64,000 nucleotides of DNA from Rhodobacteraceae bacterium F11138 (GCA_016521575.1 JAEKDP010000011.1:50488-114487); one strand, 5' to 3'. Counted from the stretch's first letter, positions 9,560-18,891 are shown. The notes: a model not told the origin generated them from the letters alone. Numbers and translations: made by a program.

Positions 9560-9898
9560 GTGGGGGAGGAGCACGAAGCTGTCGCACGTCCGCTAAACCG
9601 GTCATCATCCATCCCTGAAACCGCGCCCGGAGCGCCTATGGGAAGTCCGCGCTTCCGGTTTCGGGCCGAATGTTCCAAGCCAACAAAGCGCAGACGTGCC
9701 ATGGCTCCATTTCCCGAACTGTGAATCACGCAGTATACAGAAAACCTGTGTACCGTGACCATGGGAACTATCGGGTCTCAGTACTCATCCCTTGGTTCCG
9801 GCATGAGTGAATTCGGAAACTGATGCCCGGCGCGAGGCTGGCAATGAACAAGACAATCCATCACAAATGCAGCGGCTTCCAGACCATGGCTTTGCTAC
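9560..9898. other. Intergenic stretch between IS remnant and gene fragment
   Basis: No gene, RNA or repeat can be supported. The minus-strand open frame over 9478-9762 has no recognisable motif and runs into the IS remnant. Confidence 0.45.
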
Positions 9899-10051
9899 TT
9901 AGCTGCACGCCGGAATATCTTCGTCGTATAACTCAATCGGAACCCGATTGTAGCCAAATCGCGTCAGATCGTCGTCAATCGAGGGAATAATCAGCCAGTA
10001 GATTGGTGATCCGTTCTCGGAATTCCATTGAATCAATTTGCAGTCGTCAGG
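9899..10051 (-). pseudogene. C-terminal fragment of an unidentified protein
   Basis: A 50-codon open stretch on the minus strand reads plausibly as protein: KLIQWNSENGSPIYWLIIPS, then IDDDLTRFGYNRVPIELYDE and a stop after DIPACS. It has no ATG or GTG start and is preceded by a TAG at 10052-10054. It looks like the tail of a lost gene just upstream of a tRNA. I do not recognise the family. Confidence 0.35.
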
Positions 10052-10102
10052 CTATACCTCTTGACGGTAGTAGTCCCATGAAATATGGACGGAAATCGAC
10101 GA

Positions 10103-10176
10103 GCGGGCGTTGTGTAATGGTAAGACCCTTGCCTTCCAAGCAAGAGATGCGGGTTCGATTCCCGCCGCCCGCTCCA
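10103..10176 (+). tRNA. tRNA-Gly (anticodon TCC)
   Basis: The sequence folds as a full cloverleaf. The acceptor stem GCGGGCG (10103-10109) pairs with CGCCCGC (10166-10172), followed by T and an encoded CCA. The anticodon stem CTTGC/GCAAG (10128-10132, 10140-10144) encloses CTTCCAA with anticodon TCC at 10135-10137. The T-arm has the GTTCGATTC loop. It reads GGA and GGG glycine codons. tRNA genes are frequent integration targets, and insertion sequences lie on both sides, but I found no repeated copy of its 3' end in this window. Confidence 0.95.
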
Positions 10177-10246
10177 AAGACAATGGCTGATCCTCTTTTT
10201 ACTACTTCCTGCCGCGCTTCGCGCTTGAGAGAGTGGGATCTCTACT

Positions 10247-11366
10247 GAAGCTTGGACCTGTCGCGGTTTGATGCGGCTCCTTTGATAGCATTTACTGCAG
10301 TAAAGGAGACGAACTATGGGGACAGGAAGAACGGATGAATTTCGCAAAGACGCGGTGTGCATTGCATTAACCAGCGGGCTGGCACGGCGGCAGGTTGCCG
10401 ACGATCTTGGTGTTGGGCTTTCGACCCTAAACACTTTCGACCCCAAACAAATGGGTGACGGTGCATCGGGACACGGATGTGATGTCGTCCGAGGATCGCG
10501 AGCCTGCACGGGAGAACGAACGACTTCGGCGCGAGAACCGTATCCTCGAGGCGGAGAGGAATATCCGAAAAAAGCCACCTACTATCCGGCAGGCGATTAC
10601 GCAGTAATCTGCCGAGAGGGCAGTTCTTCGCGCGCCAAAAGCCATGAGGTTTCGGTTCATTGAAGAATGAGCCATGCCGCGCCATTGTTCCGAGTGACAA
10701 TGGCGAATGCGGCGCCTTCCCAATCCAACGGCTGTGCGAGGTCTTGAATGTCAGCTCGCGTGGCTTGCGGGCTTGCGGGAACCGTCCTGTCAGTCGCAGG
10801 CAGCGCACGGGTATGGTCGTTCTGGCGCATATCCACCGCCCGGCAGGGCATTGCGCAGCAATGTCCCGACAGGGGAGGAACAGTCGCGTCTGAGCTTAGG
10901 CAGCTAAGGCAGGCCACGAATGACCGAAGAACTGAATAAGGTCGGTGTCGATGCCGGGCACCGGCGCGTCGGGCGCCCCCTCTCGGCAGATTTGGCTTTG
11001 TCAAATCGCCTGCCGGGCAATGGATGCGTGAGAACGGGATCACCGTTGAAAGAACGCGCAAGTTCAAGGCGACCACAGACAGCGATCATACGTTCAACAT
11101 TGCCCCGAACCTGCTGGATCGGGACTTCAGTGCGACCGGGCCGAACCGGAAATGGGCGAGTGACATCAGCTACATCTGGACCCGGGAGGGATGGCTATAT
11201 CTGGCAGTCATCCTGGATCTGCATTCCCGACGGGTCATTGGCTGGGCTGTCAGCCGTCGGATGAAGCGGGACTTGGCGATCAGGGCGTTAAAGATGGCAA
11301 CTGCATTCCGGGCACGGTCGAAAGGCTGCGTTCATCACACGGATCGTGGGTCGCAATACTGCTCTT
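10247..11366 (+). mobile_element. Truncated IS3-family insertion sequence
   Basis: orfA starts at 10316 (MGTGRTDEFRKDAVCIALTSG, then RRQVADDLGVGLSTLN) and is broken by a frameshift near 10435. Its second half (DREPARENERLRRENRILEAERNIRKK) lies in another frame. orfB follows in several frames and retains KWASDISYIWTREGWLYLAV and LDLHSRRVIGWAVSRRM. It stops inside HHTDRGSQYCS, in the second catalytic-Asp motif, where a further element begins at about 11367. The right end and the catalytic Glu region are absent. The left boundary is approximate. Confidence 0.8.
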
Positions 11367-11484
11367 GACCTGCCCCCCGAAACTTCCTTCGTTTTAACGT
11401 AGAGTTTGCTCAACCTTTTGAAGGAGCAAACAGATGCGAAAGAGCCGTTTCACCGAGGCGCAGATAATCGGGATGATCAAGGAC
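11367..11484 (+). mobile_element. Left-end stub of another IS3-family element
   Basis: A terminal-like sequence (tgacctgccccccgaa) is followed by a ribosome site and an ATG at 11434 opening MRKSRFTEAQIIGMIKD. This is the start of a different IS3-family OrfA. After 17 codons it is cut exactly at the left end of the complete element (11485). Only about 118 bp survive. Confidence 0.7.
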
Positions 11485-11568
11485 TGTCTGACGTCAGCGC
11501 TCGTGGGACAGAATTGAGGTTTGGCTAACGGAGGATTTCTGGTTCATCGTAACCGTCAAGGAGTGAAG

Positions 11569-11916
11569 ATGAACAAGAAATCTGGAACCAGCAAAGCTTC
11601 GGCCGACAAACTGGTCAAAACCATCCGTCGCAAGACGCGGCAAACTTATTCGTCTGAAGAGAAGATCCGCATTGTTCTGGCGGGCCTTCGCGGCGAGGAA
11701 ACCATATCGGTGCTATGCCGCCGCGAGGGCATTTCCGAGAGCTTGTATTACAGCTGGTCAAAGGAATTTCTCGAGGCTGGGAAACGCCGTTTGTCCGGCG
11801 ATACGGCGCGGCAAGCGACGTCGCCTGAGGTGAAGGAGCTTCGATCCGAGACGACGGCATTGAAGGAATGCGTCGCTGATCTCACCCTGGAAAACCGTCT
11901 GCTCAAAAAAGCATGA
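11569..11916 (+). CDS. IS3-family transposase OrfA
   Basis: A 115-residue protein with a helix-turn-helix (EEKIRIVLAGLRGEETISVL, then REGISESLYYSWSKEFLEAG, residues about 25-65) and a C-terminal leucine-zipper helix (LRSETTALKECVADLTLENR). The ATG at 11569 has a good ribosome site (aaggag). The frame ends LLKKA just after an A6 run at 11905-11910. In related elements, as I recall them, the ending is LLKKSM... in the -1 frame, which here runs on to a TGA overlapping the orfB start. The A6 run is either a frameshift site or a one-base loss. Confidence 0.85.
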   Translation: MNKKSGTSKASADKLVKTIRRKTRQTYSSEEKIRIVLAGLRGEETISVLCRREGISESLYYSWSKEFLEAGKRRLSGDTARQATSPEVKELRSETTALKECVADLTLENRLLKKA

Positions 11917-11938
11917 CAGGGGCTGGGGAGTTCGAGGA

Positions 11939-12919
11939 ATGAGGTATCCTGCGTCTGAGAAACCGGAGATCATCCGCACCGTTGAGGGGTCTCATCTGCC
12001 CGCGAAGCAAACCCTGGACATGCTGGGCATTCCCCGCACCACATTCTATCGCTGGTATGACCGTTATGTCGAAGGCGGCTTTGATGCCCTGGCAGATCGC
12101 TCACCCCGCCCAAAATCAGTCTGGAACCGTATTCCGCAAGCGAGGCGGGATGATCTGATCGAGTTCGCGCTGGAACATGAGGCACTGACGACCCGCGAAC
12201 TGGCGGTCAAATACACCGATGAGAAGCGGTATTTTATCTCTGAATCATCGGCTTACCGGTTCTTGAAGGAAGCCGACTTGATCACCGCGCCAGACTATGT
12301 GGTGATAAAAGCGGCCGACAAGTTCACGAACAAAACCACCGCCATAAACGAGATGTGGCAGACCGACTTCACCTACTTCAAGATCATTGGATGGGGCTGG
12401 TTTTATCTCAGCACGATCCTGGATGATTACAGCCGCTACATCATTGGCTGGAAGCTCTGCACAAACATGCGGGCCGAGGACGTGACGGCCACAATTGAAT
12501 TGGCACTGGCGGCGTCAGGGTGCGACCATGCCGTCGTTCGGCACATGCCGCGCTTGCTGAGCGACAATGGGTCCTGCTACATCTCGGGTGACCTGGCCGA
12601 ATGGCTGGAGGATCACAAGATGGATCACGTTCGCGGAGCACCGCTCCATCCGCAGACCCAGGGCAAGATCGAACGCTGGCATCAGACGATGAAGAACAGG
12701 GTTTTGCTGGAAAACTACTATCTACCCGGCGACCTCGAGCGCCAGATCGGCGCTTTCGTCGAGTACTACAACAACGAGCGATACCACGAGAGTTTGAACA
12801 ACGTCACACCAGCCGACGTCTACTTCGGACGCGACAAAGCCATCATCAGGGAAAGGGAGAAAATCAAGAAACTGACAATCCAACAACGCCGCTTGCAACA
12901 TCAAAAACAAGCCGCATAA
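11939..12919 (+). CDS. IS3-family transposase OrfB (DDE integrase core)
   Basis: A 326-residue DDE transposase catalysing IS3-type copy-out and paste-in transposition. It has an HTH lead (TLDMLGIPRTTFYRWYDRY), then an rve integrase core. The catalytic triad is Asp in QTDFTYFK, Asp in LLSDNGSCY and Glu in QGKIERWHQ, and the C-terminal NERYHESLNNVTPADVYFG is typical. No disabling mutation is visible. The ATG at 11939 lies 22 bp past the orfA stop. Confidence 0.92.
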   Translation: MRYPASEKPEIIRTVEGSHLPAKQTLDMLGIPRTTFYRWYDRYVEGGFDALADRSPRPKSVWNRIPQARRDDLIEFALEHEALTTRELAVKYTDEKRYFISESSAYRFLKEADLITAPDYVVIKAADKFTNKTTAINEMWQTDFTYFKIIGWGWFYLSTILDDYSRYIIGWKLCTNMRAEDVTATIELALAASGCDHAVVRHMPRLLSDNGSCYISGDLAEWLEDHKMDHVRGAPLHPQTQGKIERWHQTMKNRVLLENYYLPGDLERQIGAFVEYYNNERYHESLNNVTPADVYFGRDKAIIREREKIKKLTIQQRRLQHQKQAA

Positions 12920-13008
12920 TCCATCACACAAACAAACCAGAGCCTCCAAAGCTCAAGCCGCTCTGATGATCCAGTTTATATGACGACGGACACTTGTGCG
13001 ACATCGTT

Positions 13009-14103
13009 CTATCGTACCACGAATTCCGCATGCAAAGCCCCGGCGGCCTTGAGGCTTTTGAGGATATCGATCATGTCCCGGGGAGATACGCCCAGTGCGT
13101 TCAGGCCCGCTACGACTTCTGCCAGAGACGTCCCTTCGGGTACCTCTGCCAGCGATATTCCGTCTTCGTCATCGATTGCGGCTCCGGTGCGTGGAACGAC
13201 GACGCTGCGGCCGTTAGCAAACGGGTTTGGCTGGACTACTGCTGGCGTTTCTTCGATCCTCAGGGTCAGGTTGCCTTGTGAAACCGCAACGCGGGAAAGA
13301 CGTACATCGTCACCCATGACGATTGTTCCGGAACGTTGATCCACAACGACACGCGCTTTCAGTTGCGGTTCAACAAAAATATTCTCGATTCTGCCGATAG
13401 CATGCGCTGTTGAGGCGGATCGTGTTGCTGTGACGTCTAGATCAATCGTACCTGAATCGCGCATTACGGCCACCGCCCGGCCAAATTCCGAATTGATGGC
13501 CCGTTCGATGCGTCCCGCTGTTGTAAAATCCGGCTCTCGTAGTGCCAGACGCATGGTGGTCAGCGAAGAAAGATCGAATTCGATTTCACGTTCGACCCGA
13601 GCGCCAGAGGGGATGACGCCCGATGTTGGCACCCCCTGAGTCACAGATGCTGCCTCGCCTTCGGCCACGACTCCGCCGGCAAGAATCGTACCTTGTGCAA
13701 CGGCGTAGATCTCTCCGTCCGCCGCATTCAATGGGGTCATTATCAGGGTGCCGCCCAACAGGCTGTCGGCGTCCCCGATGGCGGACACCGTCGCGTCGAT
13801 CTGACTGCCGACACGCGAAAACGGCGGTAGACTGGCGGTCACGATCACTGACGCGACATTCTTGGGGCGTAGCTGTTCGCCATTCACGTTTACGCCCAGA
13901 CGTTCCAGAATATTCTGCATGATCTCTTCGGTAAACGGAGAGTTCCGCAGCCCGTCGCCTGTCCCGTTCAACCCGACAACCAAGCCATAGCCGACCAGAT
14001 CGTTGCCGCGCACCCCGTCGAATTCAACCAGGTCTTTCAGCCGAATTGCGCCGGCCTGCGCGATCATCGGGACCATCAAACAAAAAATTAGGGCTCTCAG
14101 CAT
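13009..14103 (-). CDS. flgI: Flagellar P-ring protein FlgI
   Basis: FlgI forms the periplasmic P ring around the flagellar rod. The 364 residues match family length. They begin with a signal peptide (MLRALIFCLMVPMIAQA), followed by IRLKDLVEFDGVRGNDLVGY and GLVVGLNGTGDGL. The C-terminus VSPRDMIDILKSLKAAGALH is characteristic. I chose the ATG at 14103 because GAGG sits five bases upstream. A GTG at 14109 would overlap the flgL stop. It is the last gene of the flagellar block here; the IS right end lies 16 bp after its stop. Confidence 0.96.
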   Translation of the reverse strand: MLRALIFCLMVPMIAQAGAIRLKDLVEFDGVRGNDLVGYGLVVGLNGTGDGLRNSPFTEEIMQNILERLGVNVNGEQLRPKNVASVIVTASLPPFSRVGSQIDATVSAIGDADSLLGGTLIMTPLNAADGEIYAVAQGTILAGGVVAEGEAASVTQGVPTSGVIPSGARVEREIEFDLSSLTTMRLALREPDFTTAGRIERAINSEFGRAVAVMRDSGTIDLDVTATRSASTAHAIGRIENIFVEPQLKARVVVDQRSGTIVMGDDVRLSRVAVSQGNLTLRIEETPAVVQPNPFANGRSVVVPRTGAAIDDEDGISLAEVPEGTSLAEVVAGLNALGVSPRDMIDILKSLKAAGALHAEFVVR

Positions 14104-14105
14104 GG

Positions 14106-15113
14106 TCACCTCAAGAAATTCAAGAGTGACAGCTGCGAAGAGCGTACTGTCACAGTATACAGGCTTTCCAACTGGAATTGGGCCTCTTCCAGACGTGTGG
14201 CCGTTTCAAACGGGTCTGCTTCGAGCAACGCGCCCCTGGCATACTCAAGACCTGTGCGGGCCGAGGCATTGCGTGTTTCGGCTTCTTCTATTCTGGCTTG
14301 CGCGGAACCGACATCGGCGCGCAGACCCGTCAGTGCATCCTGACTGGACAGCAGCGCACCCCCTGCTTCGCGAATGAGTTCCGCCTGAATACCGGCATCA
14401 AACGCCAACGCCGGATCCCCGGCAAGTGCCGCCAGGGCCATGTTCTGGAGCAGGTCGCGAAACGTGTCATCATCTGCTTTGAGCGTCATTTCGACTTGCT
14501 GCCCGGGACCGACTTGCATTGGAGCAAGAGTTTGATCCGAACCGTTATACATTATCGCATCAAATCCGGCCGGATCGTCAAACCAGGTCTCGACCGCCGC
14601 CTGCACCGCCGCAGCCGAGCCAAGGCCCGATACCAGGGATTGCAATTCATTCATCATCACATCGGCAGAGGCCAGCGGCGCACGGTCTGTCGCGGTGCCG
14701 CCAAACAGACTTCGGCCGCCGATCGTCGCATTCAGTGCAGAGATCGCGGTTTCAATCCCTGCCGACACCTGCAAGCTGATATTTTCCCGCACCGGTTCAA
14801 GGGTGGCTGGTGTGAGAGAAAGCAATGTTCCGTTGAGGGACGAGGCCAGGTCTGACAACCGCTCCAGGCTGTTCTGAGACGCCTCGGCGAAAAACGAGGC
14901 CTCGGCCGCGGAAATCGAGAACCCCCCCAAGAGCGCCAGATTCCGATCCATATCAGACAGATAGGAATAGTCGCCGCCCACTCGCGAAGACACATCACTG
15001 ACCTGCCCGGTGCTCAGTTCCTCAGTCAAGGTTGCAATGGATTGCTTTATTTCTTGGCTGCGATTTCGCAACATCAGTGATTGTGCCAGATCGCCAATAG
15101 ATGTCATGTTCAT
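14106..15113 (-). CDS. flgL: Flagellar hook-associated protein 3 (FlgL)
   Basis: FlgL joins hook to filament. The 335-residue protein has a flagellin-like N-terminal helix region (SIATLTEELSTGQVSDVSSR) and C-terminal helices (LRADVGSAQARIEEAETRNA, then ALLEADPFETATRLEEAQFQ) that pair in the D0/D1 core. It lies directly between flgK and flgI, the expected order in Rhodobacterales. Only three bases separate it from flgK, so both are in one transcript. Confidence 0.92.
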   Translation of the reverse strand: MNMTSIGDLAQSLMLRNRSQEIKQSIATLTEELSTGQVSDVSSRVGGDYSYLSDMDRNLALLGGFSISAAEASFFAEASQNSLERLSDLASSLNGTLLSLTPATLEPVRENISLQVSAGIETAISALNATIGGRSLFGGTATDRAPLASADVMMNELQSLVSGLGSAAAVQAAVETWFDDPAGFDAIMYNGSDQTLAPMQVGPGQQVEMTLKADDDTFRDLLQNMALAALAGDPALAFDAGIQAELIREAGGALLSSQDALTGLRADVGSAQARIEEAETRNASARTGLEYARGALLEADPFETATRLEEAQFQLESLYTVTVRSSQLSLLNFLR

Positions 15114-15116
15114 TGT

Positions 15117-16556
15117 TCAAAGCCCCAGAATTAGTTCCATCATTTCATCTACCGCCTGGATCATACGTGCGTTGGCGGCATAAGACTGTTCGACGATCAT
15201 CAGTGTCTGCAGCTCTGAATCGGTGTCCACACCCTGTTCCAGTTCAATCCGGCTGAGTTCGGTTTGGGTGGTGGATGCGAAACCAAGGGCCTGATCGGCA
15301 AAAGCGGCGTTTTGGGCAGCGCGCGAAAGCAGCTTGGATCCAATTTCGGCTGCGGTTGCCAGCCCGGTGCCAAATACACTTGATCCCGGGGTGCGGGCTT
15401 CGCCCAGGACGGCCGAATACGCCTGCAAGAGGCGGGATTCACCCGGCATGCCCGGATCGCTGGCCCCCAGCCCGGCCCTCAGACGCCAGCTTTCTCCACC
15501 TTCAGCCGGATCAACCAAAGTGTTGACACTGATACGGCTGGCGAGACCGATTTCCAGTAGCGGATCAAACGCCACGCCGCCGTCGGTGAATACGCCGGGG
15601 TCTCCGGCCACAGTGGTGGAATCGAGAGTGGTTGTTTCAAATCGCTCGATCAGGTCACGCGCCACGGCGTCCAGATCGGATTGCGCCGATACGGCAAGAT
15701 TGTCCCGAATTTCAAAATTCGCAGCCAGCGTGCCGCCGGACACTTTTCTGGCGTCGACGGCAATCCCGTTGATGGATATCCCCGACAAACCACCGTTATC
15801 TATGGTCATTTCCGGTACGGTATCCATCACGCCGGAAAATTCCACAGTCGCCGCCGTGCCATCCAGCAAAATAGCGCCGCCGTTGGTGTACAATGCGATC
15901 TGGCCATAATCGCGTTCGACCTGGTTGACCGGCACGATCTGATTGACCTCGTCGACCAGCAGTTGCCTTTGGTCCAACAGGCCGGAAACATCGCGGCCAG
16001 TGGCTTGTGCTGATGTGATCTTTGAGTTCAACTCATCAATTTCCACCAACGCCACGTTCAGCCGGTCCACCTGGTTTCCGATGGCGGTATCCGCCTGTGT
16101 CCGCATCTTTCGCAGCCCTTCGGACGCGTCATTTATGGATGATGCAAGATCGCTGGCCGCATGCGCCACTGCGTCCAGTCGCTGCGCCGAATCCGGATAG
16201 CTGGCGGCCGCGACCAGACTGTTTTCAAAGTTTGCCAGACGCATACTGATCGAATTCGGATCCGTCGCGGTCCCGACCAACGACTCGAAACGCGCGTGAA
16301 AATTGGCAATGGTATTGGCATTCCCCAGCGCCGCGTCGGCACCTCGGCGGTCGGAAACGATCACGGGGTCCGAATGGCGTTGAACGCCGACGATTCGAAC
16401 GCCCGGACCGGCCGCCGAATATGAACTGAGTTCGAGCGATCTGGCCGCATAGCCCGGTGTCATGGCGTTGGCGATGTTCTGCGATACCACGTCGGTTGCA
16501 CGGCTTGCTGCCGTCAAACCCGACATTGCGCTGTTGAGTGCCGTTGAAAGGCTCAT
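15117..16556 (-). CDS. flgK: Flagellar hook-associated protein 1 (FlgK)
   Basis: FlgK is the first hook-filament junction protein. The 479 residues begin with the rod/hook motif SGLTAASRATDVVSQNIANA, the axial-family N-terminus. They end with a D0 helix (TLMIVEQSYAANARMIQAVD, then EMMELILGL), as in FlgK and FlgE. The middle is variable, as expected. It is transcribed with flgL and lies 49 bp after flgE. No sigma-54 or CtrA-like box is visible in that 49-bp gap. Confidence 0.93.
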   Translation of the reverse strand: MSLSTALNSAMSGLTAASRATDVVSQNIANAMTPGYAARSLELSSYSAAGPGVRIVGVQRHSDPVIVSDRRGADAALGNANTIANFHARFESLVGTATDPNSISMRLANFENSLVAAASYPDSAQRLDAVAHAASDLASSINDASEGLRKMRTQADTAIGNQVDRLNVALVEIDELNSKITSAQATGRDVSGLLDQRQLLVDEVNQIVPVNQVERDYGQIALYTNGGAILLDGTAATVEFSGVMDTVPEMTIDNGGLSGISINGIAVDARKVSGGTLAANFEIRDNLAVSAQSDLDAVARDLIERFETTTLDSTTVAGDPGVFTDGGVAFDPLLEIGLASRISVNTLVDPAEGGESWRLRAGLGASDPGMPGESRLLQAYSAVLGEARTPGSSVFGTGLATAAEIGSKLLSRAAQNAAFADQALGFASTTQTELSRIELEQGVDTDSELQTLMIVEQSYAANARMIQAVDEMMELILGL

Positions 16557-16605
16557 GGTTGTGGTTCCCGTGCCTGCGGCCTAGTTGACCGAATGAAAAG
16601 AAAGG

Positions 16606-17907
16606 TCAGCGTTTGATGTTGGTCGTTTCCTGCAACATCTCATCGACGGTCTGGATGACCTTGGCATTGGACGAATATGCGCGCTGTGTCCGGATCATCT
16701 CGGTCAACTCGCCAGCGACATCCGTTGCGGATTCTTCACGCGCAAAGCCAACGATTTCACCCGTGGGACCGGATCCGGCGTCCCACATGAAATAGGTGCC
16801 GCTGTCCGGCGTTGGCATATAGGTCTGATTGTCCAGAGAAATCATGCCATTCGGGTTCGGCAGATCGACCAGTGGTATCTGATAGATCGTGCGGGTCGCG
16901 CCATTGTCAAAAAATGCCTGTACCATTCCGTTGGCGTCAACTTCGACGCCAACCATGTTGCCGACCGGGAATCCGTCCTTCTGAATCGAGATCGGCGCAA
17001 ACGTGTCCGAAAGCTGAGACAGGCCGCCTTCCAGAGACGGGCCGCCGATATTGATCTCGATCGGGCCGCCGGCGACATTGACAATCAGGCTGCCCGTGGC
17101 CGGATCATAGGCCCCGCCCGAAACCGTAGAAACCGAAGCCAGCATGCCGCCATCCGCACGGCTGACGTCAAAAGTCAGAACATATTCGCCAATTACCGCC
17201 CCACCCGAGGCTGAATCGGTCAGAACCATGGTCCATTCGTTGGACGCCCCCGAAGCCGGAACAGTCGGGGTCATCTCGATGGATATGTTTTCGGAAAGCC
17301 CGATATTGTCGAAGTACTCGATCGACAGGGACTGAACATCGCCGGTAGAGGTCGATTTGGTATCCGATGCAGGCAGGTTCAGGCTGATGTCGACCTGCGT
17401 GGTCGGCTCTCCGGTCACTTCGTTGACCAGCAGCTGCACGGGTTCAAGCCCTTCGGGGGTATCGCGCGGGAAATTGGGAATGCTGCCATCCGCCGCTGCC
17501 GGCCAGCCCAGCAGGACAAGCCCGGATTCAGAGGTCAGGTAGCCGTTCGCATCGGGTCGAAAGGATCCGGTCGTGGTCAGCAACATCTGCTGACTGTTAT
17601 CTCCGCTGTTCACATCCGAAAACTTGGCAACCGGGAGCATGCCGCCGTCGCGGACTGCAAGGTCTGTTGCATTCTTTGTCGACACCAACGGCCCGCTTTC
17701 GCCGATCATCCGCTGGGTTGTGGCCCGTACGCCGCCCGCCGAATAGGACCCGCCCGATTGCGAGATCACCATCGAATGAAAATCTGTTTCCACACGCTTG
17801 TACCCATAGGTAGACGAATTCGCGATGTTGTCGGAAATCGACGCCAATTTGGTGGAATTCGCCGAAAGCCCGGCGATTCCGGCATTGAGCGAAGAGGAAA
17901 TGGACAT
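16606..17907 (-). CDS. flgE: Flagellar hook protein FlgE
   Basis: FlgE subunits build the flagellar hook. The 433-residue protein starts MSISSSLNAGIAGLSANSTK with the axial motif SDNIANSSTYGYKRVETDF. It has the hook signature DLAVRDGGMLPV and ends with TEMIRTQRAYSSNAKVIQTV plus DEMLQET. The ATG at 17907 fits the family. The open frame extends 13 codons upstream without a reason to use them. A CtrA-type box sits 57 bp upstream. Confidence 0.94.
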   Translation of the reverse strand: MSISSSLNAGIAGLSANSTKLASISDNIANSSTYGYKRVETDFHSMVISQSGGSYSAGGVRATTQRMIGESGPLVSTKNATDLAVRDGGMLPVAKFSDVNSGDNSQQMLLTTTGSFRPDANGYLTSESGLVLLGWPAAADGSIPNFPRDTPEGLEPVQLLVNEVTGEPTTQVDISLNLPASDTKSTSTGDVQSLSIEYFDNIGLSENISIEMTPTVPASGASNEWTMVLTDSASGGAVIGEYVLTFDVSRADGGMLASVSTVSGGAYDPATGSLIVNVAGGPIEINIGGPSLEGGLSQLSDTFAPISIQKDGFPVGNMVGVEVDANGMVQAFFDNGATRTIYQIPLVDLPNPNGMISLDNQTYMPTPDSGTYFMWDAGSGPTGEIVGFAREESATDVAGELTEMIRTQRAYSSNAKVIQTVDEMLQETTNIKR

Positions 17908-17963
17908 GGACACGCCTTTCTGCTGCATCAATAAGTCTTGAGACAACAGCTAGCGGACGCGCC

Positions 17964-17979
17964 CTTAATATGGCGCTAA
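17964..17979 (-). promoter_or_regulatory. CtrA-type box upstream of flgE
   Basis: On the minus strand the sequence reads TTAG-CGCCATA-TTAAG. It is close to the CtrA consensus TTAA-N7-TTAA(C), with one mismatch in the first half. It lies 57 bp before the flgE start. CtrA activates flagellar genes in alphaproteobacteria including Rhodobacterales. Binding is inferred. Confidence 0.6.
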
Positions 17980-18002
17980 CAGGTAAAATCCTTTCGAAGT
18001 TC

Positions 18003-18845
18003 TCAGGTCGGGTTGCGCAGCACGATCACTTCGAGACGATTGTTGCGGTTGGCCATCGGGTTGCGCACTGCGGGTTTGCGATCAGCCATGCCTGTCACCC
18101 GCTGCACGCGATCCGGTGCGGTTCCCGCCGCCTCAAGCAACAGGCGGGTTCTGTCGGCCCGGGCCGTGGACAACTCCCACACTGGGCTGTTGGCCAGCAC
18201 CACCGGATGCGCCCGGATATGCCCGTTGATGGCAAGGTCATTGGACACCAGACCGGTCACCCGCGAAATCATTTGCGTCAGATCCCGCAACAGGGGAGTC
18301 GGCGCGTCGCCGCCATCCTCGAACAGGGGCACACCGTCCAGGGCGAACAGCTCAATGATCAGCCCCTCATCCGTGACCCGCGTTACGATATGTTTGAGCA
18401 GTTCATCGGCAACCATGCTTTCGCCGCTGCGCCCCAGCAACGCCTCTTCTACGATCTGCAGGTTCTTTTCCTCTGCCGCGTCCTGGCCATCATCCTGCAC
18501 CCCCGTGGTGCCGCGTGATTGGTCCGCATCGTCCGGATACCGCTTGGCCGCGCCCGTACCATCCTGCGGCAGTTCGTTTTCAGAGAACATGCTGGTGCCG
18601 CCGAAAGCACCGTTCCCGCCACCGGATACCCGATTGATCGGGACCGTCGGCGCGAAGTAGTCCGCCAACCCCTTGCGTTGTTTTTCCGTTGTCGCGTTCA
18701 ACAGCCACATCAGCATGAAAAAGGCCATCATTGCCGTTACGAAGTCCGCATAAGCGACCTTCCAGGCGCCGCCATGATGACCGCCCCCGCTAACAACCTT
18801 TTTCCGCTTGATGATGACCGGCGCGACATTTGTCGACGCACCCAT
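18003..18845 (-). CDS. motB: Flagellar motor stator protein MotB
   Basis: MotB anchors the stator to peptidoglycan and carries the proton-binding Asp. The 280-residue protein has a cytoplasmic N-terminus, then WKVAYADFVTAMMAFFMLMW with the Asp near the helix start. The C-terminal OmpA/MotB fold contains INGHIRAHPVV, STARADRTRLLLEAAG and a final NRNNRLEVIVL. I chose the ATG at 18845, with AGAGG eight bases upstream, over a GTG at 18854. motA is not in the window. It heads the motB-flgE-flgK-flgL-flgI series. Confidence 0.92.
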   Translation of the reverse strand: MGASTNVAPVIIKRKKVVSGGGHHGGAWKVAYADFVTAMMAFFMLMWLLNATTEKQRKGLADYFAPTVPINRVSGGGNGAFGGTSMFSENELPQDGTGAAKRYPDDADQSRGTTGVQDDGQDAAEEKNLQIVEEALLGRSGESMVADELLKHIVTRVTDEGLIIELFALDGVPLFEDGGDAPTPLLRDLTQMISRVTGLVSNDLAINGHIRAHPVVLANSPVWELSTARADRTRLLLEAAGTAPDRVQRVTGMADRKPAVRNPMANRNNRLEVIVLRNPT

Positions 18846-18891
18846 CTCCACCACCTCTTATTTCACCCGAGACCGGGATATCAGGCGGGAT

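Larger units (their letters stand above)
11485..12992 (+). mobile_element. Structurally complete IS3-family insertion sequence (1508 bp)
   Basis: The ends are imperfect inverted repeats: TGTCTGACGTCA at 11485 and, read on the minus strand, TGTCCGTCGTCA from 12992. Both have the TG...CA termini of the IS3 family. The element holds orfA and orfB in the usual order. The bases flanking the two ends differ (gac left, ctt right), so no target duplication is visible. The left flank is another IS and the right flank is flagellar DNA, which suggests a deletion or recombination after insertion. Confidence 0.86.

Noticed and set aside
10103..10176. tRNA-Gly as attachment site of an integrated island
   Set aside because: No integrase gene and no second copy of the tRNA 3' end were found in the window.
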